Source: Haloferax sp. Atlit-12N
GTDB lineage: Archaea; Halobacteriota; Halobacteria; Halobacteriales; Haloferacaceae
Assembly (NCBI RefSeq): GCF_003383095.1
Contig: NZ_PSYW01000001.1
Span: 248,001 to 312,000 of the forward strand
Direction of reading: 5' to 3'
Length of the DNA stretch: 64,000 nucleotides
Made by a program: the position numbers and the translations under genes. Of this stretch, positions 26,559 to 35,302 are shown in pieces (position 1 is the first letter of the stretch; the number at the start of each line of letters is the position of its first letter). The notes beneath the pieces were generated by a model. It made no database searches and was not told the origin of the DNA. It worked only from the letters and a program-made list of their open reading frames with translations.

Positions 26559-27679
26559 CTGTCGTCACCCCCGTTCGAGGCGGTGCCGCCGTCCGGGACA
26601 GCACCCGACGGTGACGCGCCACCGGTACTGCTCTCGTCGCGCGCCGCCGGCCAGATGAGTTCGTCCTTCGGAGGGAGGAGCCCGTCCTGCCGGAAGCGCA
26701 TGATGAGGATGATGAGCCCGCCGACGAACAGCAGTCGGAGCGGGGCCAAGTCGATGCCGAGCGTCTGGATGAACCCGATGTCGTTGAGGAAGCGCGTCCC
26801 CTCGCGGATGGCGATGACGACGGCCGCGCCGACGACCGCTCCGCGGTTCGACCCGGTCCCGCCGAGGATGACGGCGATCCAGATGTAGAACGTCGTCAGG
26901 GGGACGAGGTCCGAGGGGTCGATGTAGAGGTTCAAGTGCGCGTAGAACGCCCCGGCGACGGCCATGATGACCGAGCCGATGACGAACGCCTGCATCTTGA
27001 ACTGGTAGGTGTTTTTACCGAGCGCCTTCGCGAGGTCCTCGTCGGACCGGATGGTCCGGAGGACGCGCCCCCACGGCGACCGGTGGACGCGCCGGAGGAA
27101 CAGGTAGACGACCGCGAGGAGGACGACCACGATTGCGGCCGTCGTCGCGGCGTCTGTCAGCGGGAGCCACGACATGAGGTTCGGGATGCCGCTGATACCG
27201 CTCGAACCGGCGGTCCACCGGCGCTCGTTGAGGATGATGGCGCGAATGACCTCGGCCAGTCCGAGGCTGGCGATGGCGAGGTAGTCCTCGCGCAGGCGGA
27301 GCGTCGGGATGCCGATAAGCACCGCGATGAACGCGCTCACGACGATTGCCGCGAGGAACCCGAACACCGGGTGGAGTCCGAGTCCGAGCGGGGAGTTCGG
27401 TGCGGTCAACAGCGCGGCGCAGTAGGCGCCGATGCCCCAGAACGCGGCGACGGAGAAGTTGATGAGTCCGGCGTAGCCCCACTGGACGTTGAGTCCGAGC
27501 GAGAGCAGGGCGTACATCCCGACGAGCGCGATTTGGAACAGGAGGAACCGCGGTCCGATGACGCCGGTGAGGACGCCGACGACGAGCAGCAGCGTGATGA
27601 GTCCGAGCGTGGCGAAGATGCGCCGCTCGGTCGCGTCGCGGACGAGCGTCTCGCTCACCCACGAGGACACGGCGCTCAT
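26555..27679 (-). CDS. livM: Branched-chain amino-acid ABC transporter permease LivM
   Basis: This 374-residue polytopic permease has nine to ten hydrophobic segments. The conserved LivM region LREDYLAIASLGLAEVIRAI is near residue 130 and GGTGSNRGAVVGAAVV near residue 275. The C-terminal 45 residues are a disordered Gly/Ser tail (SSTGGASPSGAVPDGG) not usual for LivM. It overlaps livH by 4 bases. Confidence 0.93.
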   Translation of the reverse strand: MSAVSSWVSETLVRDATERRIFATLGLITLLLVVGVLTGVIGPRFLLFQIALVGMYALLSLGLNVQWGYAGLINFSVAAFWGIGAYCAALLTAPNSPLGLGLHPVFGFLAAIVVSAFIAVLIGIPTLRLREDYLAIASLGLAEVIRAIILNERRWTAGSSGISGIPNLMSWLPLTDAATTAAIVVVLLAVVYLFLRRVHRSPWGRVLRTIRSDEDLAKALGKNTYQFKMQAFVIGSVIMAVAGAFYAHLNLYIDPSDLVPLTTFYIWIAVILGGTGSNRGAVVGAAVVIAIREGTRFLNDIGFIQTLGIDLAPLRLLFVGGLIILIMRFRQDGLLPPKDELIWPAARDESSTGGASPSGAVPDGGTASNGGDDR

Positions 27680-28617
27680 CCGCTATCACCCGCGATTCCG
27701 CTCGGGCGAACGAGCAGGATGGCGACCATGATGACGAACGCGACGGCCGCGGCGTACCGCGAGCCGACTGGAATGATGCCCCACTGGTTGAAAAGCGGAA
27801 CCAGCTCGTGGACCATCCCGATGACGAGGCCGCCGAGCATCGCGCCGTAGACGGAGCCGATGCCGCCGAGGATGACCGCGGCGAAGACAATGAGCAGGAT
27901 GTCGAAGCCCATCCGCGGGCGGACGAGTTCCTCCAGCCCGAGGAAGACGCCGCCGGCCGCGGCGAGCGCGCCGCCGATGAGCCACATGGCGAGGATGACC
28001 TCGCTGGTCCGAATCCCGCTGACCCGCGCGAGGTCCGCGTTGTCGGCGGTCGCGCGCATCTTCCGACCGAGCGTCGTCCGCGTCAGCGTCAGGTGCAGCG
28101 CGGTCACGAGCACGATGGTGAGCGTTACGACGACGAGGTTGCGCGGCGTGACCGCGATACCGAGCGTCTCGCGGACCCACGGAATCGGCCCCTGTCGGGG
28201 GACGCCGTAGCGCTCGGCTTCGGTCCCGAACGACAGGAAGACGAGCGCCCGATAGACGAGCGCGACCCCGATACTGGAGATGAGCAGGCCGATGGAGTCT
28301 GCCCCCTTCACCGGTTGGTAGACGACGCGGTCGGTGATGACTGAGATGACCGCCGCCGCCCCCATGCCGAACGCGAGCGCGAGGAAGAACCAAAGCGGCA
28401 GGCCAAACACGCCCGCGTCGCCCAGCATCGGTCGGAGGAACCCGACCGAGAACAGCGCGGAGAACGCCCCCACGGTCATGAGGTCGCCGTGGGCGAAGTT
28501 CGCGAAGTCCGCGATGCTGTAGACGAGTGACAGCCCGATGGCCGCGAGGACGATGATGCTCGAAAACACCACGCCGTTGGCGACGTACTGGAAGGGGCTG
28601 ATTTGGAGCGGTATCAC
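27676..28617 (-). CDS. livH: Branched-chain amino-acid ABC transporter permease LivH
   Basis: This 313-residue membrane protein has eight hydrophobic segments and the LivH motif VILGGIGSVYGAMLGGLVIG near residue 255. The first of the two permeases, it starts 52 bases after the binding-protein gene. Gene order livK-H-M-G-F is the standard one. Confidence 0.93.
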   Translation of the reverse strand: MIPLQISPFQYVANGVVFSSIIVLAAIGLSLVYSIADFANFAHGDLMTVGAFSALFSVGFLRPMLGDAGVFGLPLWFFLALAFGMGAAAVISVITDRVVYQPVKGADSIGLLISSIGVALVYRALVFLSFGTEAERYGVPRQGPIPWVRETLGIAVTPRNLVVVTLTIVLVTALHLTLTRTTLGRKMRATADNADLARVSGIRTSEVILAMWLIGGALAAAGGVFLGLEELVRPRMGFDILLIVFAAVILGGIGSVYGAMLGGLVIGMVHELVPLFNQWGIIPVGSRYAAAVAFVIMVAILLVRPSGIAGDSG

Positions 28618-28669
28618 GGCTCCGGAACCCTCCCAACGGTCGGTCGGCGTCCGTTCCGTGCGTGCATGG

Positions 28670-29995
28670 TTAGCTCGTGATGTAGTCGCCGAAGACGTAC
28701 TCGTGGTCCTGGACGCTGTAAATCTGGTAGTAGCCCGGCGGGTCGCCGTTCTCGTCGAGGTCGACCGGACCGCTGACGCCCTGATAGTTGATGTCGCTCG
28801 GCGAGCCGCCGTCGCGGAGGACGGCCGCGGCCTCCTCGAAGTTGAAGACCTCCTCGCCCTCGGGACGGGTCACGTCGCGGACGACGGACGCGAGCGCCTC
28901 GCCGGAGAACTCGTCGGCTGCCTCGATGGCGAGCGCCGCCACCGTGACGGCGTCGTAGGCGTACGCCGACCAGACCGTCGGCGTCGCGTCGTAGTTCTCC
29001 TCGAACGCGGAGACGAAGTTCTGGTAGTTCTCCTGGTCCTGCGGGGCGCTCTCGGTGATGCCTTTCATGCCGTCCATGCTGCCCGCGGGGGTGTTTTCGA
29101 TGATTGAGTCGGCGACGGTGGACTCCGCGCCGTAGTAGTCCACAGCGGTGTTGTAGCCCTGGTCGAACCCCTCGTTGACCATGACGGTGTACTCGTTGGC
29201 GTACGTGATGAACACCCACGCGGAGGCGTCCGTCGAGGCCATCTCGGTGAGGATGCCGCTGTACGACGACTGTCCCTGGTCGTGGGGCTCGTTGTAGGCG
29301 ACGGTGCCCCCGAGTTCTGACTCGAACGTCTCGGCGAACACGTCGGAGAGGCCCGTCCCGTAGTCGTTGTTGATCCACGTGACGGCGACGGTGTCGTGGC
29401 CGTCGTCGCTGACGAGATTGGCGAGCGCTTGCCCCTTTGCGGCCCCGGAGGGACTCATGCGGAGCAGGTCCGGCCGCGACGTGAGTTCGGGGCTCGTGCT
29501 GTTCTGGCTGATTTGGACGACGCCGGCGTCGTTGGTGACGCTGTCGTGGATGGCGATGGAGACGCCCGAGCCGACAGAGCCGATGAGAAGCGGCACGCCG
29601 TCCTGGTTGACGAGTTTCTGCGCGCCGTTGACCCCGCCCTGGTTCGTACTCTCGTCGTCCTCGACGGAGATTCTTAGCGACGCCCCCTCGGAGCCGATGC
29701 CTGCCTCGTTGATGGCGGCGAGGGCGAGTTCGCGACCGCGGGTGTTGCGCTCGCCGTAGGGCGCGAGCGACCCGGTGAGCGAGTCGACCATGCCGATGGT
29801 GTACGACTCGCCGCTGCCACCGCTTTCCTCGGTGGTCGTAGTGGTCTCCTCACCGCCGCCACCGCCACTCTCCTCAGTCGTCGTGGCCGTGGTCGTGCCC
29901 TCGTCTTCGCCTTCGAGACAACCGGCGGTCGCCCCGACAAGTGAGAGCCCCGACAGCTTCAGCAGCGTTCTGCGGTCCATGTCGTGTGGTGACAT
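28670..29995 (-). CDS. livK: Amino-acid-binding lipoprotein of the Liv transporter
   Basis: This 441-residue precursor has a Tat signal (MDRRTLLKLSGLSLVGA) with lipobox TAGC, then a Gly/Thr/Glu-rich linker to about residue 70. A periplasmic-binding fold of the Leu/Ile/Val-binding type follows, with YTIGMVDSLTGSLAPYGERN at its entry. It catches substrate outside the cell and delivers it to LivHM. TATATTTA (30021-30028, minus strand), 29 bases before the ATG at 29995, fixes that start; the ATG at 29980 is the alternative. It is divergent from proline dehydrogenase, so proline or related amino acids are possible substrates, an inference. Confidence 0.92.
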   Translation of the reverse strand: MSPHDMDRRTLLKLSGLSLVGATAGCLEGEDEGTTTATTTEESGGGGGEETTTTTEESGGSGESYTIGMVDSLTGSLAPYGERNTRGRELALAAINEAGIGSEGASLRISVEDDESTNQGGVNGAQKLVNQDGVPLLIGSVGSGVSIAIHDSVTNDAGVVQISQNSTSPELTSRPDLLRMSPSGAAKGQALANLVSDDGHDTVAVTWINNDYGTGLSDVFAETFESELGGTVAYNEPHDQGQSSYSGILTEMASTDASAWVFITYANEYTVMVNEGFDQGYNTAVDYYGAESTVADSIIENTPAGSMDGMKGITESAPQDQENYQNFVSAFEENYDATPTVWSAYAYDAVTVAALAIEAADEFSGEALASVVRDVTRPEGEEVFNFEEAAAVLRDGGSPSDINYQGVSGPVDLDENGDPPGYYQIYSVQDHEYVFGDYITS

Positions 29996-30020
29996 AACAA
30001 GATATGCTCTCCAATTATCG

Positions 30021-30028
30021 TAAATATA
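30021..30028 (-). promoter_or_regulatory. TATA element for the liv operon
   Basis: TATATTTA on the minus strand is centred 29 bases before the ATG of livK, giving a leaderless transcript. This is the clearest TATA box in the window and decides the start of livK. Confidence 0.75.
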
Positions 30029-30160
30029 CCTGTAACCGTCCATGGTCGGGAGCCCGAAATCCGACGGACGAAACGAGCGTCCGGAGATTATTTCAGTAAT
30101 ATTTTTCAGAATTATTTGGTAGGGTCTCTCTTTAGGGTATGTGTCTCACAATAGCGGGAC

Positions 30161-31000
30161 ATGATACCCCCCATCGCGAACAACTTCGTGGCGGGTGAGA
30201 CGGCCGACGGGGCAGTCTCGCACGTCGAGTCGCTGAACCGCGACGGCATCGCGGGGATACTGAACCTGCTCGGCGAGCACTACACCGACCGGGCGGACGC
30301 CGACGCCGACGCCGACGCGTACGTCGACCTCGTCCGCCAACTGGGCGCGACGAACCTCGATGGGTGCGTCTCGGTGAAGCCTTCGCAGATCGGCCTCGAC
30401 ATCGGCGACCACGCGTTCCGGGAGAACCTCGACCGCATCGTCGACGCCGCGGACGCCGAGGACGTGTTCGTCTGGGTCGACATGGAAGACCACGAGACGA
30501 CCGACGTGACCCTCGACGCCGTCGATGACCTGGGTCACCGGACGGGCGGGAACGTCGGCGTCTGCGTGCAGGCGAACCTGAAACGCACGCGCGAGGACCT
30601 CGAACGCCTCGCCGAGGTCCCCGGGAAGGTCCGCCTCGTCAAAGGCGCGTACAACGAGCCCGCGTCCATCGCGTACAAGGAGAAGGCGAAGGTTGACGAG
30701 GTGTACGAAGAACTCCTCGAATACATGTTCACTGAGTTCGACGACGGCGTCGCGGTCGGCAGTCACGACCCGCACATGATCGCGCACGCCCGCCACCTCC
30801 ACGAACAGTACGGGACCCCCTACGAGGTACAGATGCTCATGGGCGTTCGCGAGGACGGCCAACGCGACCTCGCCGACGCCGACATCGAGATGTGGCAGTA
30901 CGTCCCCTACGGGGACAAGTGGTTCTCCTACTTCTACCGGCGCGTCCGCGAGCGGAAATCGAACGCGCTGTTCGCGCTCCGCGCCGTCGCCGGCATCTGA
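30161..31000 (+). CDS. Proline dehydrogenase
   Basis: This 279-residue FAD enzyme has a TIM-barrel fold of the monofunctional PRODH type. Visible signatures are VFVWVDMEDHETTDVTLD, VQANLKRTREDLERL, VRLVKGAYNEP, VGSHDPHMI and a C-terminal YFYRRVRERKSNALFALRA, where the paired Arg residues bind proline carboxylate. It oxidises proline to pyrroline-5-carboxylate. TTTAGGG (30131-30137) 27 bases before the ATG supports the start. The aldehyde dehydrogenase for the next step and a regulator gene follow within 0.9 kb. Confidence 0.92.
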   Translation: MIPPIANNFVAGETADGAVSHVESLNRDGIAGILNLLGEHYTDRADADADADAYVDLVRQLGATNLDGCVSVKPSQIGLDIGDHAFRENLDRIVDAADAEDVFVWVDMEDHETTDVTLDAVDDLGHRTGGNVGVCVQANLKRTREDLERLAEVPGKVRLVKGAYNEPASIAYKEKAKVDEVYEELLEYMFTEFDDGVAVGSHDPHMIAHARHLHEQYGTPYEVQMLMGVREDGQRDLADADIEMWQYVPYGDKWFSYFYRRVRERKSNALFALRAVAGI

Positions 31001-31025
31001 GCCGGGGATACCTACTCGTCCCGCG

Positions 31026-31745
31026 CTACTGCGGGTCGAGCAGTTTCGATTCCGCCTTTCGGAGGTGTTCGAGCAGCGTCGTCTTCGAGATGTCCATCTC
31101 GGCGGCGAGTTCGCGGGTGGACACCTCGCGGGGCCAGCGGTAGTATCCTTCTTCGCGCGCGAGTTCGAACGCCTGCCGCTGGCTCCGGGTGAGCGTGTCG
31201 AGTCGCCGACTGCGCTCCGGTTCCGCCCCCTCGGACGTGGAGATGGAGGCGACGCGAATCTCCGCACCGGTCTCGTCCATGACGGTCTCGATGCGGGGCT
31301 GTATCTCTTCTCTCGCGCCCGCGAACCAGACTTCCCACCGCTCTCGGCCGTTTTCTATCTGCGTGGGGGCGCTGTGGACGAAGCCCTGCTTGAGTAGCTC
31401 CGGACACATCATGTCGCTCGGGTCGTACTCCAAGAAGAACTCGCGGGCGACTGGGCCGGGCGCGACGTGCTTCCCGCGGGAGTCGAACCGCTCTTGCAGT
31501 TCCAACACCTCGCCCGTGAGGTTCGAGTCGGCGATAACGTCGAGGAGCGTTTCGACCTCGTCGAGCGACTCGCCGTAGGCGGTGAACAGCCCGTTCGACC
31601 GCTCGACGCCCGCGGTGGGGGCGTCGTAGATGGCGTGTGCGAGGATGCCGCCGTCGTACTCGCTCGTTGATTCTATCGCCCAGCAGTTCGGATGCCATAG
31701 GTCGAGCGTGAGGCGCGTACCTTCACCTGACGTGCGCTCGCTCAT
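31026..31745 (-). CDS. Bat-type HTH-10 regulator of the proline module
   Basis: This 239-residue haloarchaeal regulator has an N-terminal ligand-sensing half and a C-terminal HTH-10 domain. The HTH (residues about 183-237) reads LTRSQRQAFELAREEGYY, then STRELAAEMDISKTTLLEHL. It sits between proline dehydrogenase (convergent, 25 bases) and the aldehyde dehydrogenase (divergent). It most likely controls proline breakdown, perhaps by binding the perfect palindrome in front of the dehydrogenase at 31863-31876. This is inferred from context. Confidence 0.88.
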   Translation of the reverse strand: MSERTSGEGTRLTLDLWHPNCWAIESTSEYDGGILAHAIYDAPTAGVERSNGLFTAYGESLDEVETLLDVIADSNLTGEVLELQERFDSRGKHVAPGPVAREFFLEYDPSDMMCPELLKQGFVHSAPTQIENGRERWEVWFAGAREEIQPRIETVMDETGAEIRVASISTSEGAEPERSRRLDTLTRSQRQAFELAREEGYYRWPREVSTRELAAEMDISKTTLLEHLRKAESKLLDPQ

Positions 31746-31821
31746 ACACCGGGTAACACGTCGTTACGTAAGATGTTGTCTGTGGTCACGTGGCGTCGCG
31801 GTGATGCGTCGGTTCGGACGC

Positions 31822-31876
31822 GGCCCTTCCATGGGAGGGTCCGGGGTTATTAATCCTAGTTGTGACTCTAGAGTCA
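31822..31876 (+). promoter_or_regulatory. Aldehyde dehydrogenase promoter with two dyads
   Basis: TTATTAAT (31847-31854) is a TATA element 28 bases before the ATG at 31878, so the message is leaderless. A perfect 14-base palindrome, TGACTCTAGAGTCA, fills 31863-31876, between TATA and start. An imperfect dyad, GGCCCTTCC...GGAGGGTCC (31822-31842), lies upstream over the BRE area. The inner palindrome is placed to block initiation; the outer one to activate. Confidence 0.6.
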
Positions 31877-31877
31877 T

Positions 31878-33404
31878 ATGGCGCAGGACGAATATCGACA
31901 CTACATCGACGGCGAGTGGACGGACGGAACCGGCGACGAGACGTTCGAGAGCACGAATCCCGCGACGGGCGAGTCGCTGGGAACGTTCCGACGCGGCACG
32001 CCCGAGGACATCGACGCCGCGGCCGCCGCGGCCGATGAGGCGTACGAGGAGTGGCGGGAACTCTCGCACATCGACCGCGCGGAGTACCTCTGGGACATTT
32101 ACCACGAACTGCGCGACCGCACCGAGGAACTCGCAGAGGTCGTCACCAAAGAGTGCGGCAAGGAGATTTCCGAGGGCCGCGCCGACGTCATCGAGGCGTA
32201 CCACATGGTCGAGTGGGCCGCGGGCGACGCCCGCCACCCCAAGGGCGACGTGATTCCCTCCGAGATTCCCGCGAAGGACGCCTACATGCGCCGCAAGCCC
32301 CGTGGCGTCGTCGGCTGTATCACCCCGTGGAACTTCCCCGTGGCCATCCCCTTCTGGCACATGGCCGTCGCGCTCGTCGAGGGCAACACCGTCGTTTGGA
32401 AGCCCGCCGAGCAGACGCCGTGGTGCGGCCAGATTATCGCCGAGATGTTCGAGGACGCCGGCATCCCCGACGGCGTGTTCAACATGGTACAGGGCTTCGG
32501 CGACGCCGGCGCGAGCATCGTCGACGACGACCGCGTCGACTCCGTATTGTTCACGGGGTCCGCCGAGGTCGGCCACGAGGTCGCGAGCAAGGTGGCCCAA
32601 CAGCCCGGCAAACTCGCCGCGTGTGAGATGGGCGGCAAGAACAACATCGTCATCACCGAGAAGGCGGACCTCGACATCGCGGTCCACTCCGCGACGATGT
32701 CGTCGTTCAAGACCACCGGCCAGCGCTGTGTCTCCTCCGAGCGCATCGTCGTCCACGAGGACGTGTACGACGAGTTCAAGGAACGCTTCGTCGAGAACGC
32801 GAAGAACGTCTCCGTGGGCGACCCGCTCCGCGAGGACACCTTCATGGGCCCCCTCATCGAGGAGGGCCACAAGGAGAAGGTCACGAAGTACAACGAACTC
32901 GCGGAGAAGGAGGGCGTGAACGTCCTCGTCGACCGCACCGAACTCGACGCCGACGAGATTCCCGAGGGCCACGAAGAGGGCCACTGGGTCGGGCCGTTCG
33001 TCTACGAGGCTGACCCCCACGACGACCTCCGCTGTACCCACGAGGAGGTCTTCGGTCCCCACGTTGCCCTGCTCAAGTACTCCGGCGACATCGAGGACGC
33101 CGTCGAGATTCAGAACGACACCGACTACGGACTGGCCGGTGCCGTCATCTCCGAGGACTACCGCCAGATCAACTACTTCCGCGACCACGCCGAGGTCGGC
33201 CTCGCCTACGGGAACCTCCCGTGTATCGGCGCGGAGGTCCACCTCCCGTTCGGCGGCGTGAAGAAGTCCGGCAACGGCTACCCCTCGGCCCGCGAAATCA
33301 TCGAGGCCGTCACCGAGCGCACCGCGTGGACGCTCAACAACTCCAAGGAGATCCGCATGGCACAGGGCCTCTCCGCGGACATCAAGACCAAAGAAGACGA
33401 GTAA
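31878..33404 (+). CDS. Aldehyde dehydrogenase, probably pyrroline-5-carboxylate dehydrogenase
   Basis: This 508-residue NAD(P)-dependent aldehyde dehydrogenase has the cofactor-site motif ITPWNFPVAIP near residue 148, FTGSAEVG near residue 226, the general base in EMGGKNN near 249, and nucleophile Cys284 in TTGQRCVSSER. With proline dehydrogenase 0.9 kb away and a shared regulator, it is best read as the enzyme that oxidises glutamate semialdehyde to glutamate. A broader aldehyde substrate remains possible from sequence alone. Confidence 0.92.
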   Translation: MAQDEYRHYIDGEWTDGTGDETFESTNPATGESLGTFRRGTPEDIDAAAAAADEAYEEWRELSHIDRAEYLWDIYHELRDRTEELAEVVTKECGKEISEGRADVIEAYHMVEWAAGDARHPKGDVIPSEIPAKDAYMRRKPRGVVGCITPWNFPVAIPFWHMAVALVEGNTVVWKPAEQTPWCGQIIAEMFEDAGIPDGVFNMVQGFGDAGASIVDDDRVDSVLFTGSAEVGHEVASKVAQQPGKLAACEMGGKNNIVITEKADLDIAVHSATMSSFKTTGQRCVSSERIVVHEDVYDEFKERFVENAKNVSVGDPLREDTFMGPLIEEGHKEKVTKYNELAEKEGVNVLVDRTELDADEIPEGHEEGHWVGPFVYEADPHDDLRCTHEEVFGPHVALLKYSGDIEDAVEIQNDTDYGLAGAVISEDYRQINYFRDHAEVGLAYGNLPCIGAEVHLPFGGVKKSGNGYPSAREIIEAVTERTAWTLNNSKEIRMAQGLSADIKTKEDE

Positions 33405-33457
33405 GGTCGGTCACCCGCCGCGGCCCCGCATCTCTCCCACCTTTTCGTTCCGTCGTT

Positions 33458-33775
33458 TCACCTGCTGTTCGCAGACACTCCCTCACCGTGAGCGGCCGCC
33501 GTAACGTAGACGCCGGGCATGTCCGTCTCCTCGACGGTCAGCGTCACTTCCTCGTCCTCCTCGGCCGGACGGTCGGTGACGACGGTCACCGCCTCGATGG
33601 GGTCGCGGCGGACGAACGCCCAGATGAGGTCGAGTATCGAGGGGTGACCGCCCTTCCGGACGACGAGCACGTGGCGCGAGTCGGCCAGCGCCCGGAGTTC
33701 GGGCGACAGGTCCTCTTCGTCGAGTTCGTCCGGCGGGATGGCGTGCAGCACGTCGCCTCGAATCGTCTCGGTCAT
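33458..33775 (-). CDS. Small haloarchaeal protein, unknown function
   Basis: This 105-residue acidic protein begins MTETIRGDVLHAIPPDELDE. Its middle part (SRHVLVVRKGGHPSILDLIW) and C-terminal strands (EVTLTVEETDMPGVYVTAAA) suggest a compact alpha/beta domain. I do not recognise a named family. A longer frame exists but would extend into the palindromic gap upstream; the ATG at 33775 is chosen because codon bias begins there. It is convergent with the aldehyde dehydrogenase. Confidence 0.65.
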   Translation of the reverse strand: MTETIRGDVLHAIPPDELDEEDLSPELRALADSRHVLVVRKGGHPSILDLIWAFVRRDPIEAVTVVTDRPAEEDEEVTLTVEETDMPGVYVTAAAHGEGVSANSR

Positions 33776-34204
33776 GGTGTCTCCACGGCCCCCGGAGGAA
33801 AGAAGCGTGCGCTCCGAGACGCGACCGGTATCGGCGACCGACGGCGCCGCGGCTCGGAGAGAAGTGGTCGTCAAAAGGCGGAGGCGAATTCGCCTCCCGC
33901 CGAATCTCGTGTCACCAGTTGGCGAAGTGAGACGAGGGGAGTGTGCCCCCACCGGGCTTGGGGGCGGGAAACGACGTGGCCACGTCGTTTCGGATGCCGC
34001 AACGGACCCCGAAACGTTGCGGCGGGTGCGGCGGATGTGGAGTCGCCGACGACTGGCGAGAAAAGCGCCTATTGCGTCGGCGACTTTCGCTAAGGAGCCG
34101 CGATGTATAAACCCACCGCAACACGGGTTCCCACGCCTCGTGAGCGCACGGTTCTGGGGGTTCGTCTCTCCGATCTCGACGGGACCGAACGGTCGTCTTC
34201 GGCC
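33776..34204. repeat. Gene-free stretch with five strong inverted repeats
   Basis: This 429-base gap has no convincing gene. Between 33880 and 34085 it contains five dyads: a perfect 18-base palindrome around GAATTC (33880-33897); a 7-base stem at 33945-33951 with 33959-33965; a perfect 24-base palindrome with half-site GAAACGACGTGG (33968-33991); a 9-base stem GCCGCAACG at 33996-34004 with 34015-34023; and an 11-base stem AGTCGCCGACG at 34041-34051 with 34075-34085. No run of T residues follows, so simple terminators do not explain them. The area may be transcribed as a structured RNA. Confidence 0.6.
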
Positions 34205-34636
34205 TCAGGCGGTCGCTTCGAACTCGCGCCGGAGCGCCGCTTCGAGGTTGTCGAGTTCGCGGTCGAGATTGCGCTCGAAGAACGCCTCTACACCCGGTAG
34301 CCGGCCGTCGACGATGAACTCGTTGACGAGGCGGCTCCCGCCGTCACGCTCTTCGATGGTGTGTTCGCCCGTCACCCGCATCACCCGCGACTTGCCGACG
34401 AACTTGACGTGCGTCGGCTCGTCGACTTCGATGTCTTCGGTCTCGACGGTCACCGTCGAGCGGACGAGCGGAATCGGCAGTTCGAGGTACCACGTCGCGT
34501 GGCGGCCGTCGTCGGCCACGTCGAAGCGGTCGACGACGCTGATAGCCCCCGCTCGCTTGGCCGGGTCGGCGATAAACTCCCAGACGCGCTCGCCGGGAGC
34601 GTCGAACTCGAAGGTTCGTTTCACGCGGACGGTCAT
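34205..34636 (-). CDS. SRPBCC (START-like) family protein
   Basis: This 143-residue protein has the helix-grip pattern of polyketide-cyclase/START-like proteins: N-terminal VKRTFEFDAPGERVWEFIAD, central beta strands (ATWYLELPIPLVRSTVTVET) and a long C-terminal helix (ERNLDRELDNLEAALRREF). Such proteins bind small hydrophobic ligands; the ligand is unknown. It lies 43 bases after the winged-helix gene on the same strand and may share its transcript. Confidence 0.85.
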   Translation of the reverse strand: MTVRVKRTFEFDAPGERVWEFIADPAKRAGAISVVDRFDVADDGRHATWYLELPIPLVRSTVTVETEDIEVDEPTHVKFVGKSRVMRVTGEHTIEERDGGSRLVNEFIVDGRLPGVEAFFERNLDRELDNLEAALRREFEATA

Positions 34637-34679
34637 GGGATACCATCACGCCTCCACAGTAAAAAGCCGTGGAATCGCC

Positions 34680-34904
34680 TCAGCTTCGGGTGACGCGCCA
34701 CGTCGTCGAGCGGGCGCGTCCCCACTTCTCGATTTCGACGTCCTCGGACTTCTCGGCCAGCCGCGGCAGGCGGGACCCGACCTGCTTCGCGGTGAGACCG
34801 ATGGCTTCGGCGATGTTCTTCGCCCGGAAGTAGCCCTCGCCGCGGCTGACGCTGTCGCGGAGATAGGCGAGAATGCGTTGTTCCTCGTCGGTGTACTCAG
34901 TCAT
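34680..34904 (-). CDS. Small winged-helix DNA-binding protein
   Basis: This 74-residue protein is a single winged helix: DEEQRILAYLRDSVSRGEGY, then FRAKNIAEAIGLTAKQVGSRL (recognition helix), then a wing ending in STTWRVTRS. It is a common haloarchaeal small regulator. No sensor domain or metal ligand is visible. The gene it controls is unknown; it sits between a small membrane protein and the SRPBCC protein, all on the minus strand. Confidence 0.82.
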   Translation of the reverse strand: MTEYTDEEQRILAYLRDSVSRGEGYFRAKNIAEAIGLTAKQVGSRLPRLAEKSEDVEIEKWGRARSTTWRVTRS

Positions 34905-34965
34905 CCTCGGGCCGTCTAGGGAATGGGCGTTATTAACGGTTACCCGTGTTCCTCAACGTTGATAG

Positions 34966-35148
34966 CTACTGGAACAGATGCGCACCGCAGACAGCCAGCG
35001 AGGCCGCGATAATCGCTACCATAAATCCGAGCGCCTTCGTCAACTGGTCCGGTCCGGCGACCATCAGCCCTGCGCCGACGAGCGTGAGCACGCCGAACAA
35101 CGCCGCAAAGCCGATGGACTTGTCGGATTGCACCGTCTTGGTTTCCAT
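34966..35148 (-). CDS. Small two-helix membrane protein
   Basis: This 60-residue protein has two hydrophobic segments: GFAALFGVLTLVGAGLMVA, and ALGFMVAIIAASLAVCGAHL near the C-terminus. A charged N-terminus, METKTVQSDKS, precedes them. I do not know its function. Its length and the two clean helices argue for a real gene. It is divergent from the LEA-like gene and 61 bases upstream of the winged-helix gene. Confidence 0.7.
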   Translation of the reverse strand: METKTVQSDKSIGFAALFGVLTLVGAGLMVAGPDQLTKALGFMVAIIAASLAVCGAHLFQ

Positions 35149-35302
35149 GTTTCCGACCTTCGCGGGTGCGCACTTAGTTCATTCGACACCGCCTGTCGTG
35201 GGGGGTCGTAACGTGGGCGCGAGATGTGTGGTGTGGTCCCACGGACCGACCCCGCGCTCGGCCGTTCGACATATGTACCACTAGTCTCGTGTGTCCACAA
35301 CG

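Noticed and set aside
33776..34204. RNase P RNA or SRP RNA gene
   Set aside because: The conserved core words of these RNAs are not found on either strand. The repeats are separate dyads and not the known folds.
33738..34919. A 393-codon plus-strand open frame across the palindromic gap
   Set aside because: It runs antisense to two recognised genes, is basic instead of acidic, and has no promoter.
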